64,000 bases of DNA from the NCBI RefSeq assembly GCF_900460065.1, contig NZ_UAVD01000029.1:1-64000 (forward strand), written 5' to 3'. Numbering within the stretch: the stretch's first letter is position 1; every line of letters begins with the position of its first letter. The position numbers and the translations under genes were made by a program. The stretch comes from Streptomyces griseus. Lineage in GTDB: Bacteria; Actinomycetota; Actinomycetes; Streptomycetales; Streptomycetaceae. This document shows, piece after piece, positions 18,858 to 26,583 of the stretch. The notes under the pieces were generated by a model that had not been told where the DNA came from, ran no database searches, and saw only the letters and a list, made by a program, of their open reading frames with translations.

Positions 18858-19481
18858 ATGAACGAATCCACCGCCGAGGGCCGGAAGCTCAGCCGAGGTT
18901 TCGGCTGGCTCGTGCTGCTCGGCACACTCCTGGTGATCGCGGGCGTCATCGGCCTCGTCTACACCGGCGTCGCCACGCTCACCTCCATGCTGCTTTTCGG
19001 GTGGCTGCTGCTCGTCGGCGGCCTGGTCGGGCTGCTGCACGCGATCGAGTCACGGGGGACGAACTACTTCTGGCTGGCCGTGGTGGTCGCGGCCCTCAAC
19101 ATCGCCGCGGGCGTCGTCGTCATCAAGCACCCCGAGGGCACGGCCGAGGCGCTGACCATGTTCGCCGCCCTGCTCTTCCTGACCGGCGGGGTCTTCCGGC
19201 TGGTCGGCAGCGTCGTCGTGCGCGGCCCGCAGATGGGCTGGACGCTGCTCCAGGGAGCCTTCGGGCTGCTGCTGGGCCTGCTGGTGCTGTTCGACTGGCC
19301 GCACAGCAGCCTCTACGTCCTCGGCTGCTTCTTCTCGCTGGCGCTGCTGTTCGACGGCCTCGGCCTGATCGCCATCGGCGTGGGCGGCCGGCGCATCGTC
19401 AGCATGGTCTCGGAGCGGTTCGACGAAACTGCCCCGACCCCGGACAAGCCGATCAAGTCACCAGAAGACGAACGGAAGTAG
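18858..19481 (+). CDS. HdeD-like (DUF308) six-helix membrane protein
   Basis: 207 residues with six predicted transmembrane helices in three hairpin-like pairs and short loops; the first is GWLVLLGTLLVIAGVIGLVY (residues 16-35). The repeated pattern of glycine-rich helices ending in charged turns matches the HdeD/DUF308 family, named after the E. coli acid-resistance membrane protein; molecular function is unknown. The C-terminus (from about residue 190) is charged and cytosolic. ATG 18858 has AAGGAG nine bases upstream. It is a single gene divergent from the hydratase gene. Confidence 0.82.
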   Translation: MNESTAEGRKLSRGFGWLVLLGTLLVIAGVIGLVYTGVATLTSMLLFGWLLLVGGLVGLLHAIESRGTNYFWLAVVVAALNIAAGVVVIKHPEGTAEALTMFAALLFLTGGVFRLVGSVVVRGPQMGWTLLQGAFGLLLGLLVLFDWPHSSLYVLGCFFSLALLFDGLGLIAIGVGGRRIVSMVSERFDETAPTPDKPIKSPEDERK

Positions 19482-19627
19482 TCCCTGGGCCGCCAAGGTG
19501 ACGCATGTTTGGTCAAACAGCGCCGATACCTGGCTACTTCCGATCAGTGACACGGTCCGGAGCAGACCATTCCCAACACTCTTTACTCGACGGTCAGTGC
19601 AGTGCGAGTGAGAGCTGGTGCCGGACG

Positions 19628-20083
19628 ATGGAGAGCCTCGGGAGTGCCCCCGCCGACCCCGTGTCGTACGAGGGGGTGTGGCGCTTCACCGCCTCCGCCG
19701 TGGACGCGTCCGTGCCGAGCGCCCGGCACGCCGTACGCGACCTCCTCGACCGGCAGGGCGTGCCGATCGAGGACGACATCCTCCAGGGGCTCCTGCTGAT
19801 CGTCTCGGAGCTGGTCACCAACGCCGTCAAGCACGCGGCGCTCCTCTCGCCCGAGCTGGCCGTGGAGGTGGCCATCGCCGCCGACTGGGTCAGGGTCTCG
19901 GTCGAGGACAACCACCCGTACCGGCCCACCGCGCTGGAGACGGACTACGCGCAGACCGGCGGCCGGGGCCTGCTGCTGGTCAAGGTGATCACCGAGGAGG
20001 CCGGCGGCACCTGCGACGTCGAGCACACCGCCGGCGGCGGGAAGATCATCTGGGCGGCGCTGCCGTTGAAGACGCAGCTCTGA
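19628..20083 (+). CDS. HATPase (anti-sigma/RsbW-like) ATP-binding protein
   Basis: 151 residues, a single GHKL-type ATPase domain like the many RsbW/SpoIIAB-like kinases of Streptomyces. The N-box is LLIVSELVTNAVKHAALL and the G-box region VSVEDNHPYRPT with QTGGRGLLLVKVI. Such proteins bind and often phosphorylate anti-anti-sigma factors, or act in signalling without a known partner. No sigma factor or antagonist gene adjoins it. ATG 19628 fits the start of the conserved domain; a start at ATG 19505 with AAGG upstream would add 41 atypical residues and is less likely. A 14-bp palindrome lies upstream at 19506-19519. Confidence 0.82.
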   Translation: MESLGSAPADPVSYEGVWRFTASAVDASVPSARHAVRDLLDRQGVPIEDDILQGLLLIVSELVTNAVKHAALLSPELAVEVAIAADWVRVSVEDNHPYRPTALETDYAQTGGRGLLLVKVITEEAGGTCDVEHTAGGGKIIWAALPLKTQL

Positions 20084-20110
20084 CCGCCCCGTACGGACAC
20101 GAGCGGGGGT

Positions 20111-20704
20111 TCACCAGCCCGCGGAGGGGCCCGTCAGCTCACGGATCGCCGGCCGTGCCGCGTCCAGCACCGTCATGAACCACGCCGAGAACGGCGCCTT
20201 CGCGTGGCGCTCCGCGAGCTCCGCGGCCGTCACGAAGGCCGTCTCCCCGACCTCCTCGGGGTCCGGCTTCGGCGCCGTCTGCGCCAGCCCCACGAACAGG
20301 TGGTTGAACTCCTGCTCCACCAGCCCCGACGCGGGGTCCGGGTGGTTGTAGCGGACCGTTCCGGCCTCGGCCAGCAGCGACGGGGAGAGCCCGAGTTCCT
20401 CGTGGGTGCGCCGGGCGGCGGCCGCGAACGGGGCCTCGCCCGGGTAGGGGTGGCCGCAGCAGGTGTTCGACCAGACGCCGGGGGAGTGGTACTTGCCGAG
20501 TGCCCGGCGCTGGAGCAGGAGCCGCCCCTGCTCGTCGAAGAGGAACACGGAGAACGCGCGGTGCAGCTGCCCGGGGGCCTGGTGGGCCGCCAGCTTCTCC
20601 GCGGTGCCGATCGTGGTGCCGTTCTCGTCGACCAGTTCGAGCATGATCGCTTCTGCGGTGCCGTTCGACGAGCTGTGCGTCGCGGTGGCTGGTGTGGTCG
20701 GCAT
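20111..20704 (-). CDS. idi: Isopentenyl-diphosphate delta-isomerase, type 1
   Basis: 197 residues, the usual length for type I IDI. It has the Nudix-like fold with catalytic Cys in WSNTCCGHPYPGE (around residue 90), the family pattern HRAFSVFLFDEQGRLLLQRR, and the acidic metal site with VEQEFNHLFVG. It interconverts isopentenyl and dimethylallyl diphosphate and so feeds prenyl chain building. ATG 20704 has AAGGA five bases upstream and is clearly favoured. The gene lies 11 kb from the hopanoid operon, whose C5 supply it would support; it is convergent with the HATPase gene. Confidence 0.94.
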   Translation of the reverse strand: MPTTPATATHSSSNGTAEAIMLELVDENGTTIGTAEKLAAHQAPGQLHRAFSVFLFDEQGRLLLQRRALGKYHSPGVWSNTCCGHPYPGEAPFAAAARRTHEELGLSPSLLAEAGTVRYNHPDPASGLVEQEFNHLFVGLAQTAPKPDPEEVGETAFVTAAELAERHAKAPFSAWFMTVLDAARPAIRELTGPSAGW

Positions 20705-20851
20705 ACCCATCCTTCGCTTTGGTCCCCGGCCTCGTGCGCCGGGCCCCTGGAGTCCGGTCAAGTCTGCCGTACAAAAGCCGCTTGTCCGCACTGCGGGTCC
20801 GGGCATGTCCGGCCCGCCGCGCCCCGGGCGCGCGGCGGGCCGGACGGGCCG

Positions 20852-22120
20852 TCAGACCCCGAAGGCCGCCGGATAGCGGATCAGGCCCGCCGGAACAGGG
20901 ACGGAGTCGTCCAGGACCAGGGCCATCATCGCCTCGTCCGGCACCGCGAAACCTGGCCGGATTCCGTACCGCGAGGCCGGTACGAAACCGAAGCGCGGGT
21001 AGTACGCGGGATGACCGAGCACCAGCACCAGCGCCTCACCGCGCACCCGGGCGGCGTCCAGCACCGCCCGCACCACGGCCTGCCCCGCACCCTGCCGCTG
21101 GTGGGCGGGAGAGGTGGCCACCGGGGCCAGGGCGAGGGCCGGGGCGTCGCCGACCCGGCAGCGGGTGAGCAGCGCGTACGCCGCGAGCGACCCGTCCGGG
21201 GCCTCGGCGACGTGGCTCAGCCCGGGGAGCCAGGCCTCGGCGTCGGCCCGCAGGGCGTCCACGAGGTCCGCCTCGTCCCGGGTGGGGAACGCGGCGGTGT
21301 TGACCGCGTGCACGGCCGCCCGGTCCGCCGGCGTCTCCCGGCGGGTCGGCCACCGGGGATCGGCGGGGCGCAGCACATACGCGGCGTAGCCGTACTCCGT
21401 GCCGTGCGCCCGCCGCACCGCCAGCTCCTCACGGGTGGCCGCGAGCGCCCACTCCATGCCGGGAGCCCCCGGGTCGGCGCTCGCGACCCGCTCGGCGAGC
21501 GGCGCGTAGTACGCGTCCCAGTCGCTCTCGGGCTGGATCAGCACGGCGTCGACCGTGCAGCCTGCGGCGACGGCCGCCGCGGTGGTCTCCGGCAGGGTGC
21601 GCAGGGAGCCGTTGCGGTCCCAGAAGTCGCGCGCCCCGGCGGACGGCGCGTCCGTGGTCCAGACGCACTCGGAGATCATCATCGCGCCGCCCGGGGCCAG
21701 CAGACGCTGCCAGTCGCGGACGGCGGTGTCGAACCCGACGCAGTACGCGGAGCCCTCGGCCCAGATCAGGTCGAAGGATCCCGCGGGGAACGCGGGCCCG
21801 GTGAGATCCCCCATGTCCGCCCTGACGGTACGGACGCGATCGCCGAGGCCACGGGCCGCGGCCGCCTCGCGCAGCTCGTCCAGGAACGGCTGGTGGAGGT
21901 CGACCGCGGTCACCTCGGCGCCCGCCTCGGCGGCGAGCAGCAGGGCGGCCCGGCCGGGACCGCAGCCCAGGTCGAGGACGCGCGGGCGGTCGGGCAGCGG
22001 GCCGACGAGAGCGAGCAGCCGGCGCGTGGTCGCGTCGGAGCCGGGGCTCTGCCGGGGAAGACGGTGGTGCAGGGTGAAGAACGCCTCGGTGCGCGAGGCG
22101 TCGTCCGTGTGGTCGGTCAA
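20852..22120 (-). CDS. Fused SAM methyltransferase and GNAT acetyltransferase
   Basis: 422 residues. The N-terminal half (about 15-230) is a class I methyltransferase with motif I VLDLGCGPG (48-56), motif II acidic end TAVDLHQPF and FDLIWAEGS. The C-terminal part (about 260-422) is a GNAT domain with the acetyl-CoA loop HQRQGAGQAVV (340-350) and GHPAYYPRFGFVPAS. NCBI names such proteins bifunctional methyltransferase/N-acetyltransferases; substrates are unknown. The start appears to be TTG 22120, with AAGGG eight bases before it, a rare start that implies weak or controlled translation. A 22-codon upstream reading frame and two hairpins precede it. Confidence 0.85.
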   Translation of the reverse strand: MTDHTDDASRTEAFFTLHHRLPRQSPGSDATTRRLLALVGPLPDRPRVLDLGCGPGRAALLLAAEAGAEVTAVDLHQPFLDELREAAAARGLGDRVRTVRADMGDLTGPAFPAGSFDLIWAEGSAYCVGFDTAVRDWQRLLAPGGAMMISECVWTTDAPSAGARDFWDRNGSLRTLPETTAAAVAAGCTVDAVLIQPESDWDAYYAPLAERVASADPGAPGMEWALAATREELAVRRAHGTEYGYAAYVLRPADPRWPTRRETPADRAAVHAVNTAAFPTRDEADLVDALRADAEAWLPGLSHVAEAPDGSLAAYALLTRCRVGDAPALALAPVATSPAHQRQGAGQAVVRAVLDAARVRGEALVLVLGHPAYYPRFGFVPASRYGIRPGFAVPDEAMMALVLDDSVPVPAGLIRYPAAFGV

Positions 22121-22173
22121 CGTGGGAACCCTTGGTGTGTGAGGGCTCCGACCCGATCCGGGATGAAGCGGAC

Positions 22174-22242
22174 CTAGCCGGAAACCCGGGAGATGAGGAA
22201 GGACCGATTGCCGCGCCGGGTAGGCGTCGTCGCGACCGTCAT
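22174..22242 (-). CDS. Putative 22-codon leader peptide upstream of the methyltransferase-acetyltransferase gene
   Basis: A short frame ATG 22242 to TAG 22174, coding MTVATTPTRRG followed by NRSFLISRVSG. It has a good ribosome site, GGAGCTGAGG, upstream of ATG, better than that of the main gene. It ends 53 bases before the TTG start of the fusion gene. Upstream of it two perfect hairpins are predicted in the same transcript (22297-22312 and 22268-22282). This layout is what translation-attenuation leaders look like. It does not match the cysteine-rich leader type known in Streptomyces, and no function is known. Confidence 0.45.
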   Translation of the reverse strand: MTVATTPTRRGNRSFLISRVSG

Positions 22243-22267
22243 CAACCTCAGCTCCTCTCGAAAGGGC

Positions 22268-22312
22268 CCCGGTGCCACCGGGTTCCGCTCCACCGCGAGA
22301 CTCGAACGTCTC
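22268..22312 (-). promoter_or_regulatory. Hairpin-rich 5' leader of the methyltransferase-acetyltransferase transcript
   Basis: Reading the minus strand: a GAGAC/GTCTC stem with a 6-base loop (22297-22312), then a CCCGGT/ACCGGG stem with a 3-base loop (22268-22282), then a weaker CCTT/GAGG hairpin just before the ribosome site of the leader frame. These could pair alternatively with the ribosome sites downstream. It does not match a riboswitch class I recognise. Confidence 0.4.
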
Positions 22313-22356
22313 AGCGAAACCACCTTAGCACCGGCCCGGCCCGCACCCCCGGGGCC

Positions 22357-23298
22357 TCAGTGGCAGAGCCGCGCCTCGTGCTCAGCGTGACCGCTCGGCT
22401 CCAGCTGGAAGGTGCAGTGCTCCACGTCGAAGTGGTCACCGAGACAGCCCTGCAACTCGTGCAGCACCTTCTCGTGCCCTATCGAGTCCAGCATCTCCTG
22501 GCGCACCACCACATGGGCGGAGAGCACCGGCATCCCGGAGGTGATCGTCCAGGCGTGCAGGTCGTGGACGTCCAGGACCCCGGGCAGTGCCGTGATGTGG
22601 GCCCGCACCTCCGCCATGTCCACGCCCTTGGGCGCCGCCTCCAGCAGCACGTTCAGGGTCTCCCGCAGCAGCTTCACGGTCCGGGGGACGATCATCAGCC
22701 CGATGACCAGCGAGGCGATCGGGTCGGCGGGTTGCCAGCCGGTCGCCATGATGACGCCTGCCGAGACGATCACGGCCAGCGAGCCCAGGGTGTCGGCCAG
22801 TACCTCCAGATAGGCGCCCCGGACGTTGAGGCTCTCCCGCTGCCCGCGCATCAGCAGGGAGAGGGAGACCATGTTGGCCACCAGGCCGACGAGGGCGAAG
22901 GCGATGGCGAGACCGCCCTTCGTCTCGGCGGGGGTGATGAACCGCTCCACCGCCTCGAAGACCAGATAGGCGCCGACGCCGAGCAGCAGCAGACAGTTCG
23001 CGAGCGCCGCCAGGATCTCCGCGCGGGCGAAACCGAAGGTGCGGTTCGGTCCGGCCGGACGGTTGGCGAAGTGGATGGCAAGCAGCGCCATCCCGAGCCC
23101 CAGCGCGTCGGTGGCCATGTGGGCGGCGTCCGCGATCAGGGCCAGCGAGTCGGAGAGCACCCCGCCGACGATCTCCATGACCATCACGCTCAGCGTGATC
23201 GCCAGGGCCACCCGGAGCCTGCCCCGGTACGCGGCGGCCGCCGTGCCCGTCGGCGGCGGCCCGCCGTGCGTGTGCCCGTGATCGTGGCCAGCCCCCAT
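22357..23298 (-). CDS. Cation diffusion facilitator (CDF) metal exporter
   Basis: 313 residues with six transmembrane helices and a cytosolic C-terminal domain, the CDF layout. The N-terminus is His-rich (HDHGHTH, residues 5-11). The helix-2 metal site is H60xxxD64 in DAAHMATDALGLGM. The helix-5 site reads E165xxxD169 (LEVLADTLGS), where zinc exporters of the CzcD/ZitB type normally have HxxxD, so metal preference may differ. The C-terminal domain (about 210-290) has DVHDLHAWTITSG, typical of the ferredoxin-like regulatory domain. CDFs exchange zinc, cobalt, manganese or iron for protons. Separate transcript: a strong hairpin lies upstream at 23411-23445. Confidence 0.92.
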   Translation of the reverse strand: MGAGHDHGHTHGGPPPTGTAAAAYRGRLRVALAITLSVMVMEIVGGVLSDSLALIADAAHMATDALGLGMALLAIHFANRPAGPNRTFGFARAEILAALANCLLLLGVGAYLVFEAVERFITPAETKGGLAIAFALVGLVANMVSLSLLMRGQRESLNVRGAYLEVLADTLGSLAVIVSAGVIMATGWQPADPIASLVIGLMIVPRTVKLLRETLNVLLEAAPKGVDMAEVRAHITALPGVLDVHDLHAWTITSGMPVLSAHVVVRQEMLDSIGHEKVLHELQGCLGDHFDVEHCTFQLEPSGHAEHEARLCH

Positions 23299-23410
23299 GC
23301 GAAACGCCTCCAGGTCCGTGCGACGGCGCCGGGCGGAACCGCCCCGACCCGGCCAGTGAACTACGGGCGGGGGGTATCGGGCAACACGGCACTGAACACC
23401 GTTGTCATTG

Positions 23411-23445
23411 GCCCTGACCTGCGGAAACGTTCCGCAGGTCAGGGC
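23411..23445. terminator. Terminator hairpin after galE
   Basis: Perfect 16-bp stem with 3-base loop ACG (left arm 23411-23426, right arm 23430-23445). It lies 34 bases past the galE stop and 113 bases before the CDF start on the same strand, so it separates two transcripts. No T-run. Confidence 0.75.
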
Positions 23446-23478
23446 GTTGACCCGATCGTCGACGCCACGCGCGGACGG

Positions 23479-24456
23479 TCACCGGCGAGCCTCGGGATGG
23501 CTCAGGCACCAGCCCTCCCAGGCCGACTCGACCATCTCGCGCACACCCCGCCGGGCCGTCCAGCCCACCTCCCCGGCGATCCGCGCGGCCGAGGCCACCG
23601 CCTTCGGCGCGTCACCGGCCCGGCGCGGCTCGACCACCGGCTTCACAGCGCTGCCCGTCACCTCGCGGATCACGTCCGCCATCTCCCGTACCGAGACGCC
23701 CTCGCCCCGGCCGACGTTCAGCGTCAGATCGCCCGCGCCCGCCCCGTCCAGCCGCCGCGCGACCGCCAGGTGCGCCTCCGCCAGATCGGCGACGTGGATG
23801 TAGTCACGCACGCAGGTGCCGTCCGGCGTCGGGTAGTCGTCGCCGAAGATCCGGGGGGCCTCGCCGCGCGTCAGCCGCTCGAACATCATCGGCACGATGT
23901 TGAAGACCCCGGTGTCCGCGAGCTCCGGGGCGGCGGCGCCCGCCACGTTGAAGTACCGCAGACAGGCGGTCGACAGTCCGTGGGCCTTCCCGGTGGCCCG
24001 CACGAGCCACTCACCGGCCAGCTTGGTCTCGCCGTACGGGTTGATCGGGAGGCAGGGCGTCTCCTCCGTGATGAGGTCCGCGTCCGGTACGCCGTAGACG
24101 GCCGCCGAGGACGAGAAGAGGAAGCGCCGCACCCCCGCCGCGACCACGGCCTCCAGCAGGACGGCCAGTCCCGCGACGTTCTCCCGGTAGTACAGCAGCG
24201 GCTTCTCCACGGACTCGCCGACCTGCTTCTTCGCCGCGAGATGCACCACACCGCCCACCGCGTGCTCGGCCAGCACCCGGTCGAGCAGGGCGCGGTCGGA
24301 GGTCGAGCCCGTCACCGGGGTCACGTCCCCGGGCAGCCGGTCCGCGATGCCGCTGGAGCCGTCGTCGAGCACCACGACCCGCTCGCCCGCCGCCACCATG
24401 GCCCGCGCCACGTGTGCCCCGATGTAACCCGCCCCGCCGGTGATCAGCCACGTCAT
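23479..24456 (-). CDS. galE: UDP-glucose 4-epimerase
   Basis: 325 residues, an extended short-chain dehydrogenase fold. The NAD-binding loop is TGGAGYIGAHVARAM, the catalytic residues are in SSSAAVYG and YGETK (Tyr and Lys), and the C-terminal half binds the UDP-sugar (RAGDAPKAVAS). It interconverts UDP-glucose and UDP-galactose and supplies sugars for envelope polymers, in keeping with the polymer locus next door. ATG 24456 is preferred because AGGGTGG lies just upstream and the Rossmann strand begins at residue 3. It is divergent from the CDP-alcohol phosphotransferase gene across 288 bp. Confidence 0.93.
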   Translation of the reverse strand: MTWLITGGAGYIGAHVARAMVAAGERVVVLDDGSSGIADRLPGDVTPVTGSTSDRALLDRVLAEHAVGGVVHLAAKKQVGESVEKPLLYYRENVAGLAVLLEAVVAAGVRRFLFSSSAAVYGVPDADLITEETPCLPINPYGETKLAGEWLVRATGKAHGLSTACLRYFNVAGAAAPELADTGVFNIVPMMFERLTRGEAPRIFGDDYPTPDGTCVRDYIHVADLAEAHLAVARRLDGAGAGDLTLNVGRGEGVSVREMADVIREVTGSAVKPVVEPRRAGDAPKAVASAARIAGEVGWTARRGVREMVESAWEGWCLSHPEARR

Positions 24457-24744
24457 GACCGCCACCCTAAGGCCCCGCCGTTCGGATCACGCCGGGCCCG
24501 CGTGCCCCCCCCCGCACTCCGGCGGCGCTCCCGCGGCCCGACCCCGCGGTTTGTGGGCCGGGCCCCCGATCGATGATGATGATCGCCAACGCCGCCCGGG
24601 CCCGCGGGTCCACCCGTACAGCGCGCAAACGGGCGGTGAACTCGGTCTTCCGTTCATCCGATAGCCTCAGCCGACACGCCGCCGGCCCGCCTCGGGGCCG
24701 TGCCGCCGTGTGTCGTCCACGTCAGTGCCAAGGAGTGAGTTCGT

Positions 24745-26583
24745 CTGTCGACCGCCATTCTCACCGGTACGCCGGTACCCGGGTCGTCGCTCGCGGACGA
24801 TCTGCGGTCCCTGGGCTTCGACGTGCAGACCGCCGCCGACGCCGCTGACGCCGCGGCCCTTCTCGCCGCCGTCCCGGCAGGCCGCCGGGTCGCCCTCGTC
24901 GACCCGCGTTTCGTGGGCCACGTCCACGCCCTGCGGCTCGGTCTGACCGACCCGCGCTTCCCCGCCGCCACCGTCCCCGGCGCGCTCACCGCCCAGCCCG
25001 AGGCGCGCGGCGCCCTGCTGCGCGCGCTGCACCGCACCACGGCGGCCGTCGGCGCGGGCGCCCCGGTCGTCGAACCGGACGCCGACCCCGCGCCCGAGGA
25101 CCGCACGGTCCCCGGCCGGATCGCCGTCGCGCTGGAGGCCGAGGGCACCCCCGTGCAGCGCCCGGCCCTCGGCTCGCTGGTCGCGGCCGTGCCCACGGAC
25201 CCGGAGCAGCAGGCCGCCGCCGAGGCGGGCCTCGCCTCGGTGGACGACGAGGCGGTACGGCTGCGCAACGCGGTGAAGGCCCACGACGGGTTCTTCACCA
25301 CCTACTGCATCAGCCCCTACTCCCGCTACATCGCCCGCTGGTGCGCCCGCCGGGGCCTCACCCCGAACCAGGTCACCACCGCCTCCCTGATCACCGCGCT
25401 CATCGCGGCGGGCGCGGCGGCCACCGGCACCCGGGGCGGCTACATCGCCGCCGGAATCCTGCTCCTGGTCTCCTTCGTCCTGGACTGCGCCGACGGGCAG
25501 CTCGCCCGCTACTCCCTCCAGTACTCCACGATGGGCGCCTGGCTCGACGCCACCTTCGACCGGGCCAAGGAGTACGCGTACTACGCGGGGCTCGCGATCG
25601 GCGCCGTACACGGCGGCGGAAGTGACGATGTATGGGCCCTCGCCCTCGGCGCGATGGTCCTCCAGGCCTGCCGCCATGTCGTGGACTTCTCGTTCAACGA
25701 GGCCAACCACGACGCGGTCGCCAACACCAGCCCCACCGCGGCCCTCTCCGACAAGCTCGACAGCGTCGGCTGGACGGTCTGGGCGCGCCGGATGATCGTG
25801 CTGCCGATCGGCGAGCGCTGGGCCATGATCGCGGTGCTCACCGCGCTCACCACCCCGCGCATCGTCTTCTACGCCCTGCTCGTCGGCTGCTCCCTGGCCG
25901 CCTGCTACACCACCGCCGGCCGTCTGCTGCGCTCGCTGACCCGCCGGGCCGACCGCACCGACCGCGCCGCGCGGGCCCTCGCGGACCTCGCCGACTCGGG
26001 ACCGCTCGCCCAGGCGGTCGCGAAGGTCGCGCCGGGCCTCCCGGGCACGTTCACGGCCCCGGCCGTCGCCCTGCTCGGCACGCTCGTCATGATCGGCGGG
26101 GCCCTCTTCCTCCCCTACGGCAGCCTGCTCACCCTCGCCGCCGCCGCGGTGTACGTACTGCTCTCCGGCCTCGCCGTCGCCCGCCCGCTCAAGGGCCCGC
26201 TCGACTGGCTCGTACCGCCGTTCTTCCGGGCCGCGGAGTACGTCACGATCCTCGTGCTGGCGGCCCGCAGCGACGTCCCGCACGCCGTTCCGGCGGCCTT
26301 CGGGCTGGTCTCGGCCGTCGCCTACCATCACTACGACACGGTGTACCGCATCCGCGGAGGCACCGGCGCACCGCCCCAGTGGCTGGTGCGGACGATCGGG
26401 GGACACGAGGGCCGCACCGCGCTGGTGGCCGTCCTCGCCGCCGTACTCACCCACACCTCAGGTTTCACCACGGCCCTGACCGCGCTCGCGGTCGCCGTGG
26501 CTCTGGTGGTGCTCGTGGAGTCCATCCGCTTCTGGGTGTCCTCCTCGGCGCCCGCCGTACACGACGAAGGAGAACTCGCATGA
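24745..26583 (+). CDS. CDP-alcohol phosphotransferase family membrane protein with N-terminal extension (DUF5941)
   Basis: About 612 residues. The CDP-alcohol phosphotransferase signature is complete: DCADGQLAR, G, D and D at the required spacing (about residues 247-272). The domain starts near 185 and several membrane helices follow it. The first 160 residues form a soluble domain of unknown role. The reading frame is closed upstream by TGA at 24736-24738. The family-like start STAILTGTPVPGSSL requires a CTG at 24745, nine bases after AGGAG; the first standard start is GTG 24823. It moves a phospho-alcohol from a CDP carrier to an acceptor. It overlaps the next gene by ATGA. Confidence 0.85.
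   Translation: MSTAILTGTPVPGSSLADDLRSLGFDVQTAADAADAAALLAAVPAGRRVALVDPRFVGHVHALRLGLTDPRFPAATVPGALTAQPEARGALLRALHRTTAAVGAGAPVVEPDADPAPEDRTVPGRIAVALEAEGTPVQRPALGSLVAAVPTDPEQQAAAEAGLASVDDEAVRLRNAVKAHDGFFTTYCISPYSRYIARWCARRGLTPNQVTTASLITALIAAGAAATGTRGGYIAAGILLLVSFVLDCADGQLARYSLQYSTMGAWLDATFDRAKEYAYYAGLAIGAVHGGGSDDVWALALGAMVLQACRHVVDFSFNEANHDAVANTSPTAALSDKLDSVGWTVWARRMIVLPIGERWAMIAVLTALTTPRIVFYALLVGCSLAACYTTAGRLLRSLTRRADRTDRAARALADLADSGPLAQAVAKVAPGLPGTFTAPAVALLGTLVMIGGALFLPYGSLLTLAAAAVYVLLSGLAVARPLKGPLDWLVPPFFRAAEYVTILVLAARSDVPHAVPAAFGLVSAVAYHHYDTVYRIRGGTGAPPQWLVRTIGGHEGRTALVAVLAAVLTHTSGFTTALTALAVAVALVVLVESIRFWVSSSAPAVHDEGELA

Noticed and set aside
22262..22330. GGTGGCACC in the methyltransferase leader resembles a T-box antiterminator core
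   Set aside because: The leader is too short for T-box stem I and lacks other T-box elements, and the downstream gene is not an amino-acid or tRNA-synthetase gene; the match is a simple hairpin.
22121..22356. Metal, SAM or magnesium riboswitch before the methyltransferase-GNAT gene
   Set aside because: None of the conserved blocks of the SAM, M-box or yybP classes is visible.
23411..23445. Perfect inverted repeat as a recombination or attachment site
   Set aside because: It lies just past the galE stop with a 3-base loop and is better explained as a terminator.
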